A DNA stretch of 64,000 nt from positions 785,001-849,000 of the forward strand of contig NZ_CP102267.1 of the NCBI RefSeq assembly GCF_025148125.1, given 5' to 3'. Of this stretch, positions 1 through 8,694 are shown piece by piece. How positions within the stretch are numbered: the first letter of the stretch is position 1; every line of letters starts with the position of its first letter. The DNA is from Blautia wexlerae DSM 19850 (GTDB lineage: Bacteria; Bacillota; Clostridia; Lachnospirales; Lachnospiraceae). Below the pieces are notes generated by a model. It ran no database searches and had not been told where the DNA came from. It saw only the letters and a list, made by a program, of their open reading frames with translations. The translations under genes were made by a program, and so were the position numbers.

Positions 1-1320
<1,320 letters not shown>

Positions 1321-1390
1321 AGAATCGCAGGAAGAATGAATCTCAAGGAAATGTCAACATGTATGTAGTTTTGAAGGTGCAAACCTTTAT

Positions 1391-1463
1391 TCCTCCTTAG
1401 CTCAGTCGGTAGAGCATGCGGCTGTTAACCGCAGTGTCGTTGGTTCGAGTCCAACAGGGGGAG
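1391..1463 (+). tRNA. tRNA-Asn (anticodon GTT), first copy
   Basis: A 73-base cloverleaf. The acceptor arm TCCTCCT pairs with AGGGGGA with one G-T pair, the anticodon stem TGCGG/CCGCA encloses loop CTGTTAA, giving anticodon GTT, and the T-loop TTCGAGT is canonical. Discriminator is G; no CCA is encoded. It lies 70 bases after the 23S end, so it is probably cotranscribed with the rRNA operon. An identical copy sits at 1688. Confidence 0.95.
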
Positions 1464-1507
1464 TTTTCGGAAACATGAAGTCCGATATCAAATTCAATTT
1501 TCTACCA

Positions 1508-1579
1508 GGCTCCATGGTCAAGCGGTTAAGACACCGCCCTTTCACGGCGGTAACAGGGGTTCAAATCCCCTTGGAGTCA
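1508..1579 (+). tRNA. tRNA-Glu (anticodon TTC)
   Basis: A 72-base cloverleaf. Acceptor GGCTCCA pairs with TGGAGTC (one G-T pair), anticodon stem CCGCC/GGCGG encloses CTTTCAC giving anticodon TTC, T-loop TTCAAAT, discriminator A, no encoded CCA. It belongs to the tRNA cluster that trails the rRNA operon. Confidence 0.95.
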
Positions 1580-1617
1580 TTATGTAAGATTTCTTACATA
1601 TAATAAAAAGTGAATAT

Positions 1618-1657
1618 GGTGCCATAGCCAAGTGGTAAGGCAAAGGTCTGCAACACC
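1618..1657 (+). pseudogene. truncated tRNA-Cys 5' half
   Basis: The first 40 bases match the 5' half of a tRNA-Cys (acceptor strand GGTGCCA, D-arm GCCAAGTGGTAAGGC, anticodon loop with GCA) and closely resemble the intact tRNA-Cys at 1797. After the anticodon stem the sequence runs into unrelated bases (1658-1687) with no T-arm and no 3' acceptor strand, then into the duplicated tRNA-Asn. It cannot form a cloverleaf. This is either a real deletion/duplication scar or an assembly collapse between rRNA-tRNA clusters. Confidence 0.8.
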
Positions 1658-1687
1658 ACACACTAGGGAGCCGAATAAGATAAATAT

Positions 1688-1760
1688 TCCTCCTTAGCTC
1701 AGTCGGTAGAGCATGCGGCTGTTAACCGCAGTGTCGTTGGTTCGAGTCCAACAGGGGGAG
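1688..1760 (+). tRNA. tRNA-Asn (anticodon GTT), second copy
   Basis: Identical over its full 73 bases to the tRNA-Asn at 1391-1463, with the preceding bases ATT also shared. Same anticodon GTT and cloverleaf. The exact duplication next to a truncated tRNA-Cys indicates recombination within, or between, tRNA clusters. Confidence 0.95.
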
Positions 1761-1796
1761 CTACAAACCCAATAATTGTGCAAAATAACTAAATAC

Positions 1797-1868
1797 GGCG
1801 CAGTAGCCAAGTGGTAAGGCAATGGTCTGCAACACCAGTATTCACCGGTTCAAATCCGGTCTGCGCCT
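1797..1868 (+). tRNA. tRNA-Cys (anticodon GCA), likely integration target
   Basis: A 72-base cloverleaf. Acceptor GGCGCAG pairs fully with CTGCGCC, anticodon loop contains GCA, T-loop TTCAAAT, discriminator T as expected for tRNA-Cys. It is the last chromosomal gene before the integrase at 2214, whose 3' end faces it, so its 3' end is the natural candidate for the attachment site. The partner att copy is not in the window. Confidence 0.95.
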
Positions 1869-1871
1869 CTT

Positions 1872-1915
1872 AAAAAGCCCAGAAAATCAAGGTTTTCGAG
1901 GCTTTTTCTTTTTTC
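1872..1915 (+). terminator. terminator of the rRNA/tRNA operon
   Basis: AAAAAGCC at 1872 pairs with GGCTTTTT ending at 1907, with an inner GAAAA/TTTTC pairing, followed by CTTTTTT. It sits immediately after tRNA-Cys and closes the operon. Confidence 0.75.
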
Positions 1916-2213
1916 AAAATCCTATAATTCTGTCTAAAAAAATAAGGTGGCAAAATTATAGGAAAGAAAAAGTTCACAATTTTTTCTACAAGTCCATTTT
2001 TCCATAATCCAATTCCCTTTTTTAAAAAATTAATTCTAAAATACAAATTTTCATGCTTTAATATTTATAGATATGTCCGCCAAAAACCGTTAAAAACCTT
2101 ATAAAATCAAGTAAAATCGTTTCGTAAGGTGGACGATAAGGTGGCAGAATTTTGGTTGTTACAGCCTGTGCCATCATACTGTAGACAACTATTTCCTCTG
2201 TTAAGCGGAAGAT
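1916..2213. other. element left end with putative integrase arm-type repeats
   Basis: This gene-free stretch lies between tRNA-Cys and the integrase. AAGGTGG occurs three times in direct orientation (1944-1950, 2126-2132, 2138-2144); two copies extend to AAGGTGGCA followed by an AAATT/GAATTTT stretch. An inverted repeat CCTATAATT (1921-1929) / AATTATAGG (1954-1962) flanks the first copy. Short direct repeats beside a tyrosine integrase are typical arm-binding sites of Int; the core att site should lie here or at the tRNA 3' end. Assignment is inference. Confidence 0.5.
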
Positions 2214-3428
2214 TTATGCAATCATAGCATCAATTAAACTTACCTTACGTTCACTGTCTGTATGAACATAAGTACGCATGATGACCTCATAGTTATCGCC
2301 AATGATTTCAGCAGCTTCCTTTATTTCTCCCATATTGTGAGTCTGCCGGATCAGATTTGTTGCAAAAGTGTGCCGTAGTGCATGAAGATTATATTCTGGA
2401 ATCTCAGCACGCTTACAAATTTTCTTTAGCGTATTGGCTAAATTTTGGATTGTAGGGCTGACACCATTTTGCGTAGATAATATCAAATCTGGAAAAACCC
2501 GATTTTTATCGTATAGCTCCATCATACATGATAGTGAAAATTCAGCTTCCTTGTTTAATGGAATAGTCCGTAAACTATTTGGGTATTTTGGAGGAGTCAA
2601 AATCATTTTAGTCTTTTTTTTGGAACCGGCCTCTCTGTTTTTAACCCTGCTAAGCGTATGTGTGATTTTAATGCCACGCCGTCCTAAAAAGGGCACGATA
2701 GAAGATTGACCTAATGCAAGCAATTCACCACCACGTAAACCTGTGTTTAAAAGGAATACAATGGCAGGACCATATCTATACAAATAGCGTTCATTTTTAT
2801 TTGGACTGGGTTCCATTGCAATTTCTTTTATGATCTGCTCATGTTCTGGTGGGATGATTGAGATTTCCTTTGTTTCTACAGGAAGAACGGATTCTTCCGG
2901 CATTATCACCCGATTTAAAATATCAGAAAAGTTTTTTGGCAGTTCGCCGAGAGAAATTGCTGTTTTAATCATTGCAGACCAAAATAAGTAAATTTTCTTT
3001 AATGATGAATAACTCAGGATTTCCTTTTTAGCATTAATCGTTGCTGTAATATCATCAGCAGTCAGATTAGAAAATGTTTTGCTAAAAGCATCCGTATCTT
3101 TTAAATGATTTTCGTATGTTTTTTCTAATCGATCCAGGCTGGTTTGTTTGAATTTGCCAGCTTCAACCATGAGACTTTTGCGGAATAAGTATTTGTTCGC
3201 ATAGTCCTGTACTTTGATGTTTGAAGTAATTGCGTCTTGTATTGCGACTTTTATCTTCCAGTCATCTAATAATGCTTTCGCTTCTCCTTTGGTAGGAGCA
3301 TTAAACTCCTTGTCCGGTAGCCCTTTTTTTCTATATCGGGCAGTCCAACCTCTTCTCTTATTTGGAAATAGTGATCCATCCCCTTTGGATCTTCTTTTTT
3401 GTTGTGTACCTTTCGTTGTTCTCGCCAT
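2214..3428 (-). CDS. int: tyrosine recombinase (integrase) of the mobile element
   Basis: 404 aa, the usual length for ICE and phage integrases. It catalyses site-specific integration and excision. The N-terminus (about 15-50) looks like an AP2-like arm-binding domain, the middle (80-190) is the SAM-like core-binding domain, and the C-terminal catalytic domain shows the Arg in NTGLRGGELLAL, the HALRHTFATNLI box (H-x-x-R) and the nucleophile Tyr in IMRTYVHT close to the end. ATG start with AAAGGG about 8 bases upstream. Its 3' end points to the tRNA genes and an excisionase lies just upstream, the classical arrangement at an element's left end. Confidence 0.95.
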   Translation of the reverse strand: MARTTKGTQQKRRSKGDGSLFPNKRRGWTARYRKKGLPDKEFNAPTKGEAKALLDDWKIKVAIQDAITSNIKVQDYANKYLFRKSLMVEAGKFKQTSLDRLEKTYENHLKDTDAFSKTFSNLTADDITATINAKKEILSYSSLKKIYLFWSAMIKTAISLGELPKNFSDILNRVIMPEESVLPVETKEISIIPPEHEQIIKEIAMEPSPNKNERYLYRYGPAIVFLLNTGLRGGELLALGQSSIVPFLGRRGIKITHTLSRVKNREAGSKKKTKMILTPPKYPNSLRTIPLNKEAEFSLSCMMELYDKNRVFPDLILSTQNGVSPTIQNLANTLKKICKRAEIPEYNLHALRHTFATNLIRQTHNMGEIKEAAEIIGDNYEVIMRTYVHTDSERKVSLIDAMIA

Positions 3429-3526
3429 GAATAGTTCCCTTTCTTTAATGAGATATTCATGCCAAATCAGGTATAAGGTCTATTTTAATATAGCCAAGCC
3501 TGATTGACAATAACTTTCTAAAGGGC

Positions 3527-3727
3527 CTAAAAGAATATTTGCTTTCCTATGTTTTTCTTGAGAAACTCCTGAATAGAAGCTGGTGAAGTAAAATATTGCC
3601 GCCCAACTTTTGTAACTGGAAGAATTCCACTGTCAAGAAGTTCCCTGGTTTTTGTTTTTCCAATGCCGAGCATGGATGCTATCTCCTGAACGGAGTATGC
3701 TTTAAAGAGATTGTCTGTTTCACTCAA
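3527..3727 (-). CDS. xis: excisionase-like small HTH protein
   Basis: About 66 aa. Contains one winged helix-turn-helix of the MerR/excisionase type: YSVQEIASMLGIGKTKTREL, then a wing ending in VGRQYFTSPASIQEFL. Such proteins bend DNA at the att site and steer Int toward excision. I take the TTG at 3727 as start because AGAGG lies 8 bases upstream; a GTG at 3736 in the same frame is closer to that site than usual. It lies upstream of int on the same strand, with about 100 bases between them. Confidence 0.8.
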   Translation of the reverse strand: MSETDNLFKAYSVQEIASMLGIGKTKTRELLDSGILPVTKVGRQYFTSPASIQEFLKKNIGKQIFF

Positions 3728-3736
3728 TATAATCAC

Positions 3737-4172
3737 CTCTATAAATTAGATTAATGAAAGAGTAGACATATCAGGAAACCGTTTCCTATGCCATGTTTCA
3801 TGCACGTATGAGGTGTTACTATGTAATCATCAAGCTGCAGGCGTGCATTTATGCGACACTATCTGCAGCACCTATATACATTTCCTGATAAGGTATAAAA
3901 TTATCAACGAATCATGAAAGCTTATCTCAGCCTATAATGAAAATAGGATACTGACTCCACTACTTTTTTCACTTCTCTTTTTGCCTTACAATAGTCTTAG
4001 GCAGGATTAAGTTTGATTGCACCTTGGAGGATTTGCACCCCGTTTGTCAACGTAAATGATTTGCCCTTGAGCACAGCATATTGTCGCACCTTTTATGAAT
4101 AGCACGAGTAGCAAAGTCCGTATTATCTCGGGCAAATCTCCTGCCAATTCTATAGTAAAGGAGTTGTTCTGT
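3737..4172. other. intergenic region upstream of the IS110 transposase
   Basis: No convincing gene. A perfect palindrome GGAAAC-C-GTTTCC spans 3774-3786, right upstream of xis, and could be a regulator or Xis site. CTGCAG occurs twice in a larger AGGTG...CACCT inverted arrangement (about 3810-3874). The part next to the transposase start (about 3950-4170) is where IS110-group elements carry their left-end noncoding (bridge) RNA, but I cannot fix the IS ends. Confidence 0.4.
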
Positions 4173-5411
4173 ATGAAAGACCTTCTGGAAATTTCCTGTG
4201 GACTGGATGTCCACAAAGAAAAAATTGTTGCATGTATCCTGACTGGTCCTCTGGGCAAGCCAACCCGTTCTGAAATCCGTGAGTTTTCTACATTGATTCC
4301 GGATATGATAGCATTACGGAATTGGATCGTTTCTAAAAACTGCCATCATGTAGCTATGGAAAGCACCGGTATCTATTGGATGCCGATTTATGAAATACTG
4401 GAGGATGCTTTCTCTGGTGACATTACCCTGCTTGTTGTAAATGCACGCCATATGAAAAATGTTCCTGGCAAAAAGACCGATATGCGGGATTCCGAATGGA
4501 TTTCCACCTTGCTTCGCGCCGGACTTTTGAACGGAAGTTTTATTCCCGAAAAAAGGATTCGGGAATTCCGCGATCTAAATCGTTACCGTAAGAGTGTCAT
4601 CCGCGATATTACGTCACAGAAGAACAGGATTGAGAAATTTTTACAAAGTTCCGGCTTCCGTCTATCATCCTTTATTTCTGATATTTTTGGCGCTTCGGGT
4701 AGAAACATCATTCTGCATTTAGTTGAACATGGGCAGATTGATAAAACTGCTTTAGATTCTTGTCTCAAAACCAAGACCAGAAACCGTATTGATGAAATTC
4801 TCATGTCCGTGAACGGAACACTGTCAGAACACCAAAAGGCATTTTTAAGGATTCTCATGACTCATTATGATTCTTTAAAGAAACATCTTGCTGAAATTGA
4901 AACGAGTCTCGAGGAAGATATGGCTCCATTTGCCCTGCAGGTTGAGCAGTTGAATAGCATCTATGGAATAAGCACAACTGCTTCCTGTGCAATTATTGCT
5001 GAAATCGGTATTGATATGAAGCCGTTTAAAACTGCGGAACACATCTGCTCATGGGCCGGTTTGTGCCCAGGTAATAACGAAAGTGCTGGAAAACGAAAAA
5101 GCACCTCTGTCACAAAAGGCAATCCTTACATAAAAAGTATGCTCTGCGAAATTGCCTGGGTGATTGCAGGGAAACGCAACACTTATCTTTCGGCATGGTA
5201 CTGGAGAATCAAACAGAAAAAAGGAGCCAAAAAAGCGATTGTCGCACTTGCCCGAAAACTTCTTGTCATCATCTACACAATGTTAAAACAAGGAACTCTA
5301 TTTGACGAATCCTGTTTTGAAACAAGACGTAAGCACTGTGAACAAAAACAGCTTTCTCGTTATATACGGGAATTGGAAAAACATGGTTATCATGTGGAAG
5401 CTCAAAGCTAG
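4173..5411 (+). CDS. IS110-family transposase (DEDD recombinase)
   Basis: 412 aa from the ATG at 4173, which has AAAGGAG ten bases upstream; an upstream in-frame ATG at 4095 lacks such a site. The N-terminal RuvC-like DEDD domain starts with CGLDVHKEKIVA, continues with MESTGIYW and KKTDMRDSEW; the C-terminal Transposase_20 domain has LNSIYGISTTASCAIIAEIG and GLCPGNNESAGKRKS, which carries the conserved serine of this family. IS110 elements move via an RNA-guided (bridge RNA) mechanism and lack long terminal repeats, so the element ends are not visible. It has inserted between xis and the backbone operon. Confidence 0.93.
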   Translation: MKDLLEISCGLDVHKEKIVACILTGPLGKPTRSEIREFSTLIPDMIALRNWIVSKNCHHVAMESTGIYWMPIYEILEDAFSGDITLLVVNARHMKNVPGKKTDMRDSEWISTLLRAGLLNGSFIPEKRIREFRDLNRYRKSVIRDITSQKNRIEKFLQSSGFRLSSFISDIFGASGRNIILHLVEHGQIDKTALDSCLKTKTRNRIDEILMSVNGTLSEHQKAFLRILMTHYDSLKKHLAEIETSLEEDMAPFALQVEQLNSIYGISTTASCAIIAEIGIDMKPFKTAEHICSWAGLCPGNNESAGKRKSTSVTKGNPYIKSMLCEIAWVIAGKRNTYLSAWYWRIKQKKGAKKAIVALARKLLVIIYTMLKQGTLFDESCFETRRKHCEQKQLSRYIRELEKHGYHVEAQS

Positions 5412-5760
5412 CCTTTCTTAAATACGATCAATCTCTCACTACAGGCAGCCAATACTGTGACTGCTTTATAGTGATGCTTTCATAATTGTTGAAAACATTT
5501 GTTGTCAAGGTTCAGTTTTTGGCTACGAGTTTTATTTTCGTAGCAAGGTACAATAGCGTAAGACTTGGTTTTGTCTTAACAATTTCATTAAGTAATTAAC
5601 TGAGATTTTTTCAGATTGAACAGATTATGTACTTTTTATAAAAAATTTTTCTATAAACTTGAAAAAAGAGAGGTGGGATACGTGATATTTCAATATTTTA
5701 ATTGAAGTCATATATGTAAAGCAGAGTATTTAAGAACATACAATATATTGTGCATGAAGA
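5412..5760. other. intergenic region downstream of the IS110 transposase
   Basis: No gene is seen. A 7-bp hairpin GCTACGA/TCGTAGC lies near 5521-5545 and may belong to the IS right end. The rest is AT-rich and featureless up to the promoter at 5761. Confidence 0.4.
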
Positions 5761-5789
5761 TTGACATATACTATATCATGTGCTACTAT
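5761..5789 (+). promoter_or_regulatory. strong sigma-A promoter of the backbone operon
   Basis: TTGACA at 5761-5766 is separated by 17 bases from TACTAT at 5784-5789. It reads toward the long rightward backbone operon and is followed by about 300 bases of untranslated leader before the first gene at 6101. Confidence 0.75.
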
Positions 5790-5905
5790 ATTGCTATAGT
5801 TAATTTTATGCGCACCCATAGGGGGAGTTTTGGATTTGTATAAATCCGAAGACTCAAGGAGAGCAGTAAGGCTGCTTATTCCGCATAAGTTGTTTATGAT
5901 TGTAT

Positions 5906-5956
5906 AAAGTGTCACTATCTGTCCTTATGGGGCAATAGCGGCACTTTTGTTTTTTC
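5906..5956 (+). terminator. leader terminator / attenuator before the backbone operon
   Basis: AAAGTG (5906-5911) pairs with CACTTT (5942-5947), with further CTAT/ATAG and CC/GG pairing inside, followed by TGTTTTTT. A second hairpin GGATTT-GTAT-AAATCC lies upstream near 5831-5846. A terminator between a strong promoter and its first gene points to conditional read-through, as known for Tn916-type leaders. Confidence 0.6.
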
Positions 5957-6100
5957 GGTAATATTATCAGGGATATGAGAATGGATAGCGAAGGAATACT
6001 TCACTTTTCATTCTTTTTTTATGTCCTAATGAAAGGCAGGATTGCCACAATCAGCTTTGGCTGTTTATGGATAAATAAATTTAAGAAAGGTGGTACACAC

Positions 6101-7243
6101 ATGAAAGAAACAAAGATTTATGCAGATGAGTTTTGCACTACATTTGCAAGTACAACGGAGATGCTGGAATTTCTGGCTGAGAGGGCAAAGCAGTCCAAGT
6201 GGATTCGTAAGCCTACCAGGATGCTAAAACTGGTTCCATTGGAAAAGGAGGCAGAAACCATTGAAGAAGCCTGTGAAAAAGAACTGGAAGGAATAGTAGA
6301 GGATACAGAAAAGAATACCCAGTTGGTATTAAAAGTGAACAAGGATTTTTATCCGGTTCGTGACTGTGCTATCCATACAATTCTGAAAAGAGCCGGCATT
6401 AATGGAACAGGATTAAAGAAACTGGAGAAAGCTACTTATGCAAAGGTAGTAAACTACTGTCTTCAGGTAGCGAAAGGAGATGCCTTAATCAAGGTGGCAG
6501 ATGGAAAAGTATCTGCAGTACATGGCGGTGATGATCATGATTACTGTGTACTGGATATGCAGACAATCTTCAATATGACAAGTGATTATCTGAAAGCACA
6601 TTTTAAGGGAAGTACGTATCTGGAGGGATCTGGAAGTTTTGACCATTCCATTGTGTCTGCTATGTGGACTTTAGGAGGAAATCAGGAACTTTTGGATACT
6701 TATCACCAGGCTTTGGAGGATCATGGAATTGAGGATAAGAGCCTTGCTCCTGCACTGCGCCTGACTACTTCTGATGTAGCAGTAAGTGGTGTGAATCTGT
6801 ATCCCATGATGCTCTCACAAACCAGTAATCGTGTCATTAACCTGGGTAGTCCTATCAAACTGTCACATGATAGAGGGGCAACCTTACAGGATTTCCGGAA
6901 TAATCTGGACAAAATTTTTTCCCGTTATCAGGAAGCGGTTAAAGGAATTGTTGGTTTGATGGATATAGATATCCAAAACCCTGTAAACTGTCTGCATCTG
7001 ATTATGAAGGAACTCAAAATCAATCAGAAAATCCGAAACGAAGTAGTAGAGCTTTTTGTGGGACAATATGGGGAAGAACCATGCACAGCTCATGATCTTT
7101 ATTTTGCCATGCACGAAGCTGCTTTCTTTGCTGCTTGTGAAGGATTTTCTGCACCACGGATTTTAAAATTGGAAGAAGATATTGCAAAAACACTGGTCTT
7201 TGACTGGAAAGGGTTTGATGTATATGGAACGATTAAATTATAA
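6101..7243 (+). CDS. conserved mobile-element protein of unknown function
   Basis: 380 aa from the ATG at 6101, preceded by AGAAAGGTGG; an upstream in-frame ATG at 5975 would overlap the leader and has no good binding site. I do not recognise a family with certainty; the central part (TTSDVAVSGVNLYPMML to SRYQEAVKG) is reminiscent of DUF932-type phage and ICE proteins, which is only an impression. Soluble, no membrane segments, acidic N-terminal linker. It is the first gene of the operon that continues 13 bases later with a YqaJ-type exonuclease, so a role in element DNA metabolism is plausible. Confidence 0.7.
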   Translation: MKETKIYADEFCTTFASTTEMLEFLAERAKQSKWIRKPTRMLKLVPLEKEAETIEEACEKELEGIVEDTEKNTQLVLKVNKDFYPVRDCAIHTILKRAGINGTGLKKLEKATYAKVVNYCLQVAKGDALIKVADGKVSAVHGGDDHDYCVLDMQTIFNMTSDYLKAHFKGSTYLEGSGSFDHSIVSAMWTLGGNQELLDTYHQALEDHGIEDKSLAPALRLTTSDVAVSGVNLYPMMLSQTSNRVINLGSPIKLSHDRGATLQDFRNNLDKIFSRYQEAVKGIVGLMDIDIQNPVNCLHLIMKELKINQKIRNEVVELFVGQYGEEPCTAHDLYFAMHEAAFFAACEGFSAPRILKLEEDIAKTLVFDWKGFDVYGTIKL

Positions 7244-7255
7244 GGAGGAAATGAG

Positions 7256-8293
7256 ATGAATACAGCATTAAATTATCAGCCGGAAGTTCTTGTTGATACA
7301 GCAGATTTGAGCCGAGAAGATTGGTTGGATTATCGGCGTCTTGGTATTGGTGGAAGCGATGCAGCGGCAATCATGGGCTTATCCCCATTTTCGACAATCA
7401 GGGATTTGTATTTCGATAAAATTGGTGTTACGCCAGTAATCGAAGAAGAGGAAGAAAACTGGGTAGCGAAAGAAGTGGGACACCGCCTGGAAGATTTGGT
7501 TGCCATGATTTTTGCCAAGAAGACTGGACTTGAAGTTTTCCCTGTACGAAAAATGTTCCGGCATCCGCTATATCCGTTTATGTTAGCGGATGTGGATTAC
7601 TTTATCCGTTTTCCAGATGGCAGCATTGGGATTTTGGAATGTAAAACCTGTAATTACAATGCAAAAGACAAATGGGCAGATGATGGGATTCCTGAAAACT
7701 ATGTTTTGCAGGTTCGTCATTATCTTGCAGTCATGAATATGAATAAGGCATATATTGCTTGCCTTTATGGAAACAATGAAAATGAATTTGTTTACCGGTG
7801 TCTGGAACGAGATAGAATGGAGGAAGAAGAACTCATTGACCAGGAGAAATACTTCTGGGAGGAATATGTGGAGAAGAAAATAGAACCACCGTATTCCGGA
7901 AAGCCAGATCTCATTTTGGCTAGTATCCGGAAATATAATGGTTACGCAGACAAATCAATTCCTGAAATCAGCATATCTAGCTTGGAATCACGCAGTCTTG
8001 AAAAATATCTCAAATTATCTGAAGAAAAATCCCAATTGGAAAAGAGAAAAAAGAAGATTGAAGCGGAACAACGTGCATTGAGCGTACCGTTTGTCGAGCT
8101 TCTTGGACAAGGGTGTAAGGCAGTGATCGAGGATGGGAGTTTCCGTTACCGGATTACTTATAATCCTACGATACGCACCCAGATTGGAAAAGAAAATATG
8201 GAGAAACTGAAAAATCAGCATCCGGATATCTACGAAGAATACACAAGCACTACAGAAAGCAGGATTTTCCGGATTAAAAAGGAGGTTGCATAA
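7256..8293 (+). CDS. YqaJ-type viral recombinase / exonuclease
   Basis: 345 aa. The N-terminal signature DYRRLGIGGSDAAAIMGLSP and the PD-(D/E)xK nuclease core (EVGHRLEDLV, then FMLADVDYFI and GILECKTC) define the YqaJ family, the alkaline-exonuclease partner of phage single-strand annealing systems. It resects double-stranded ends for recombination. The C-terminal third is a charged coiled segment (KYLKLSEEKSQLEKRKKKIE). RBS AAGGAGG upstream; the stop overlaps the next start as TAATG, indicating translational coupling. A possible annealing partner lies at 11005. Confidence 0.9.
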   Translation: MNTALNYQPEVLVDTADLSREDWLDYRRLGIGGSDAAAIMGLSPFSTIRDLYFDKIGVTPVIEEEEENWVAKEVGHRLEDLVAMIFAKKTGLEVFPVRKMFRHPLYPFMLADVDYFIRFPDGSIGILECKTCNYNAKDKWADDGIPENYVLQVRHYLAVMNMNKAYIACLYGNNENEFVYRCLERDRMEEEELIDQEKYFWEEYVEKKIEPPYSGKPDLILASIRKYNGYADKSIPEISISSLESRSLEKYLKLSEEKSQLEKRKKKIEAEQRALSVPFVELLGQGCKAVIEDGSFRYRITYNPTIRTQIGKENMEKLKNQHPDIYEEYTSTTESRIFRIKKEVA

Positions 8294-8694
8294 TGTTACA
8301 AGGAAAAAAGGCATATATTTGTTCTCCGCTGTCTGCCCCGAATCCAGAGGGAATGCAGCATAATATGGAACTGGCAAAATACTATCTCATGCAGATGAAA
8401 AGGCTGTATCATTGCCGTACTTTTGCTTCACATGCTCATCTTCCATTAATGTTAGATGACCGTATCCCGGAAGAACGGGAAACTGCAATGCAGATTGCAG
8501 TTTTGATGTTGGATTTATGTGAAGTATTGATCATTTGTGGTTCACATATCAGCGAGGGAATGAGAAGCGAGATTCAGACAGCATTTGTAAAAGGAAAGGA
8601 TATTTATTGGTATGACTCCAAGATGAAACCAGGGGAATTGATGAAAGTAGAGAACTGGAGGGACATAGACGATGAGGTGCAAATATATACGTAA
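8293..8694 (+). CDS. small nucleoside deoxyribosyltransferase-like protein (DUF4406/DUF7768 type)
   Basis: 133 aa. Begins GKKAYICSPLSAPNPEGMQHNM, the nucleotide-binding start of DUF4406-like proteins, with CEVLIICGSHISEGMRSEIQTAF in the C-terminal half, resembling the nucleoside 2-deoxyribosyltransferase fold. Function in mobile elements is unknown; a role in nucleotide handling or as a sensor is inference. Starts inside the stop of the upstream exonuclease gene and overlaps the downstream helicase gene by 23 bases, so the three genes are tightly coupled. Confidence 0.75.
   Translation: MLQGKKAYICSPLSAPNPEGMQHNMELAKYYLMQMKRLYHCRTFASHAHLPLMLDDRIPEERETAMQIAVLMLDLCEVLIICGSHISEGMRSEIQTAFVKGKDIYWYDSKMKPGELMKVENWRDIDDEVQIYT

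Noticed and set aside
4095..4172. Longer start for the IS110 transposase
   Set aside because: The ATG at 4095 has no ribosome binding site; the one at 4173 has AAAGGAG and begins at the family's normal N-terminus.
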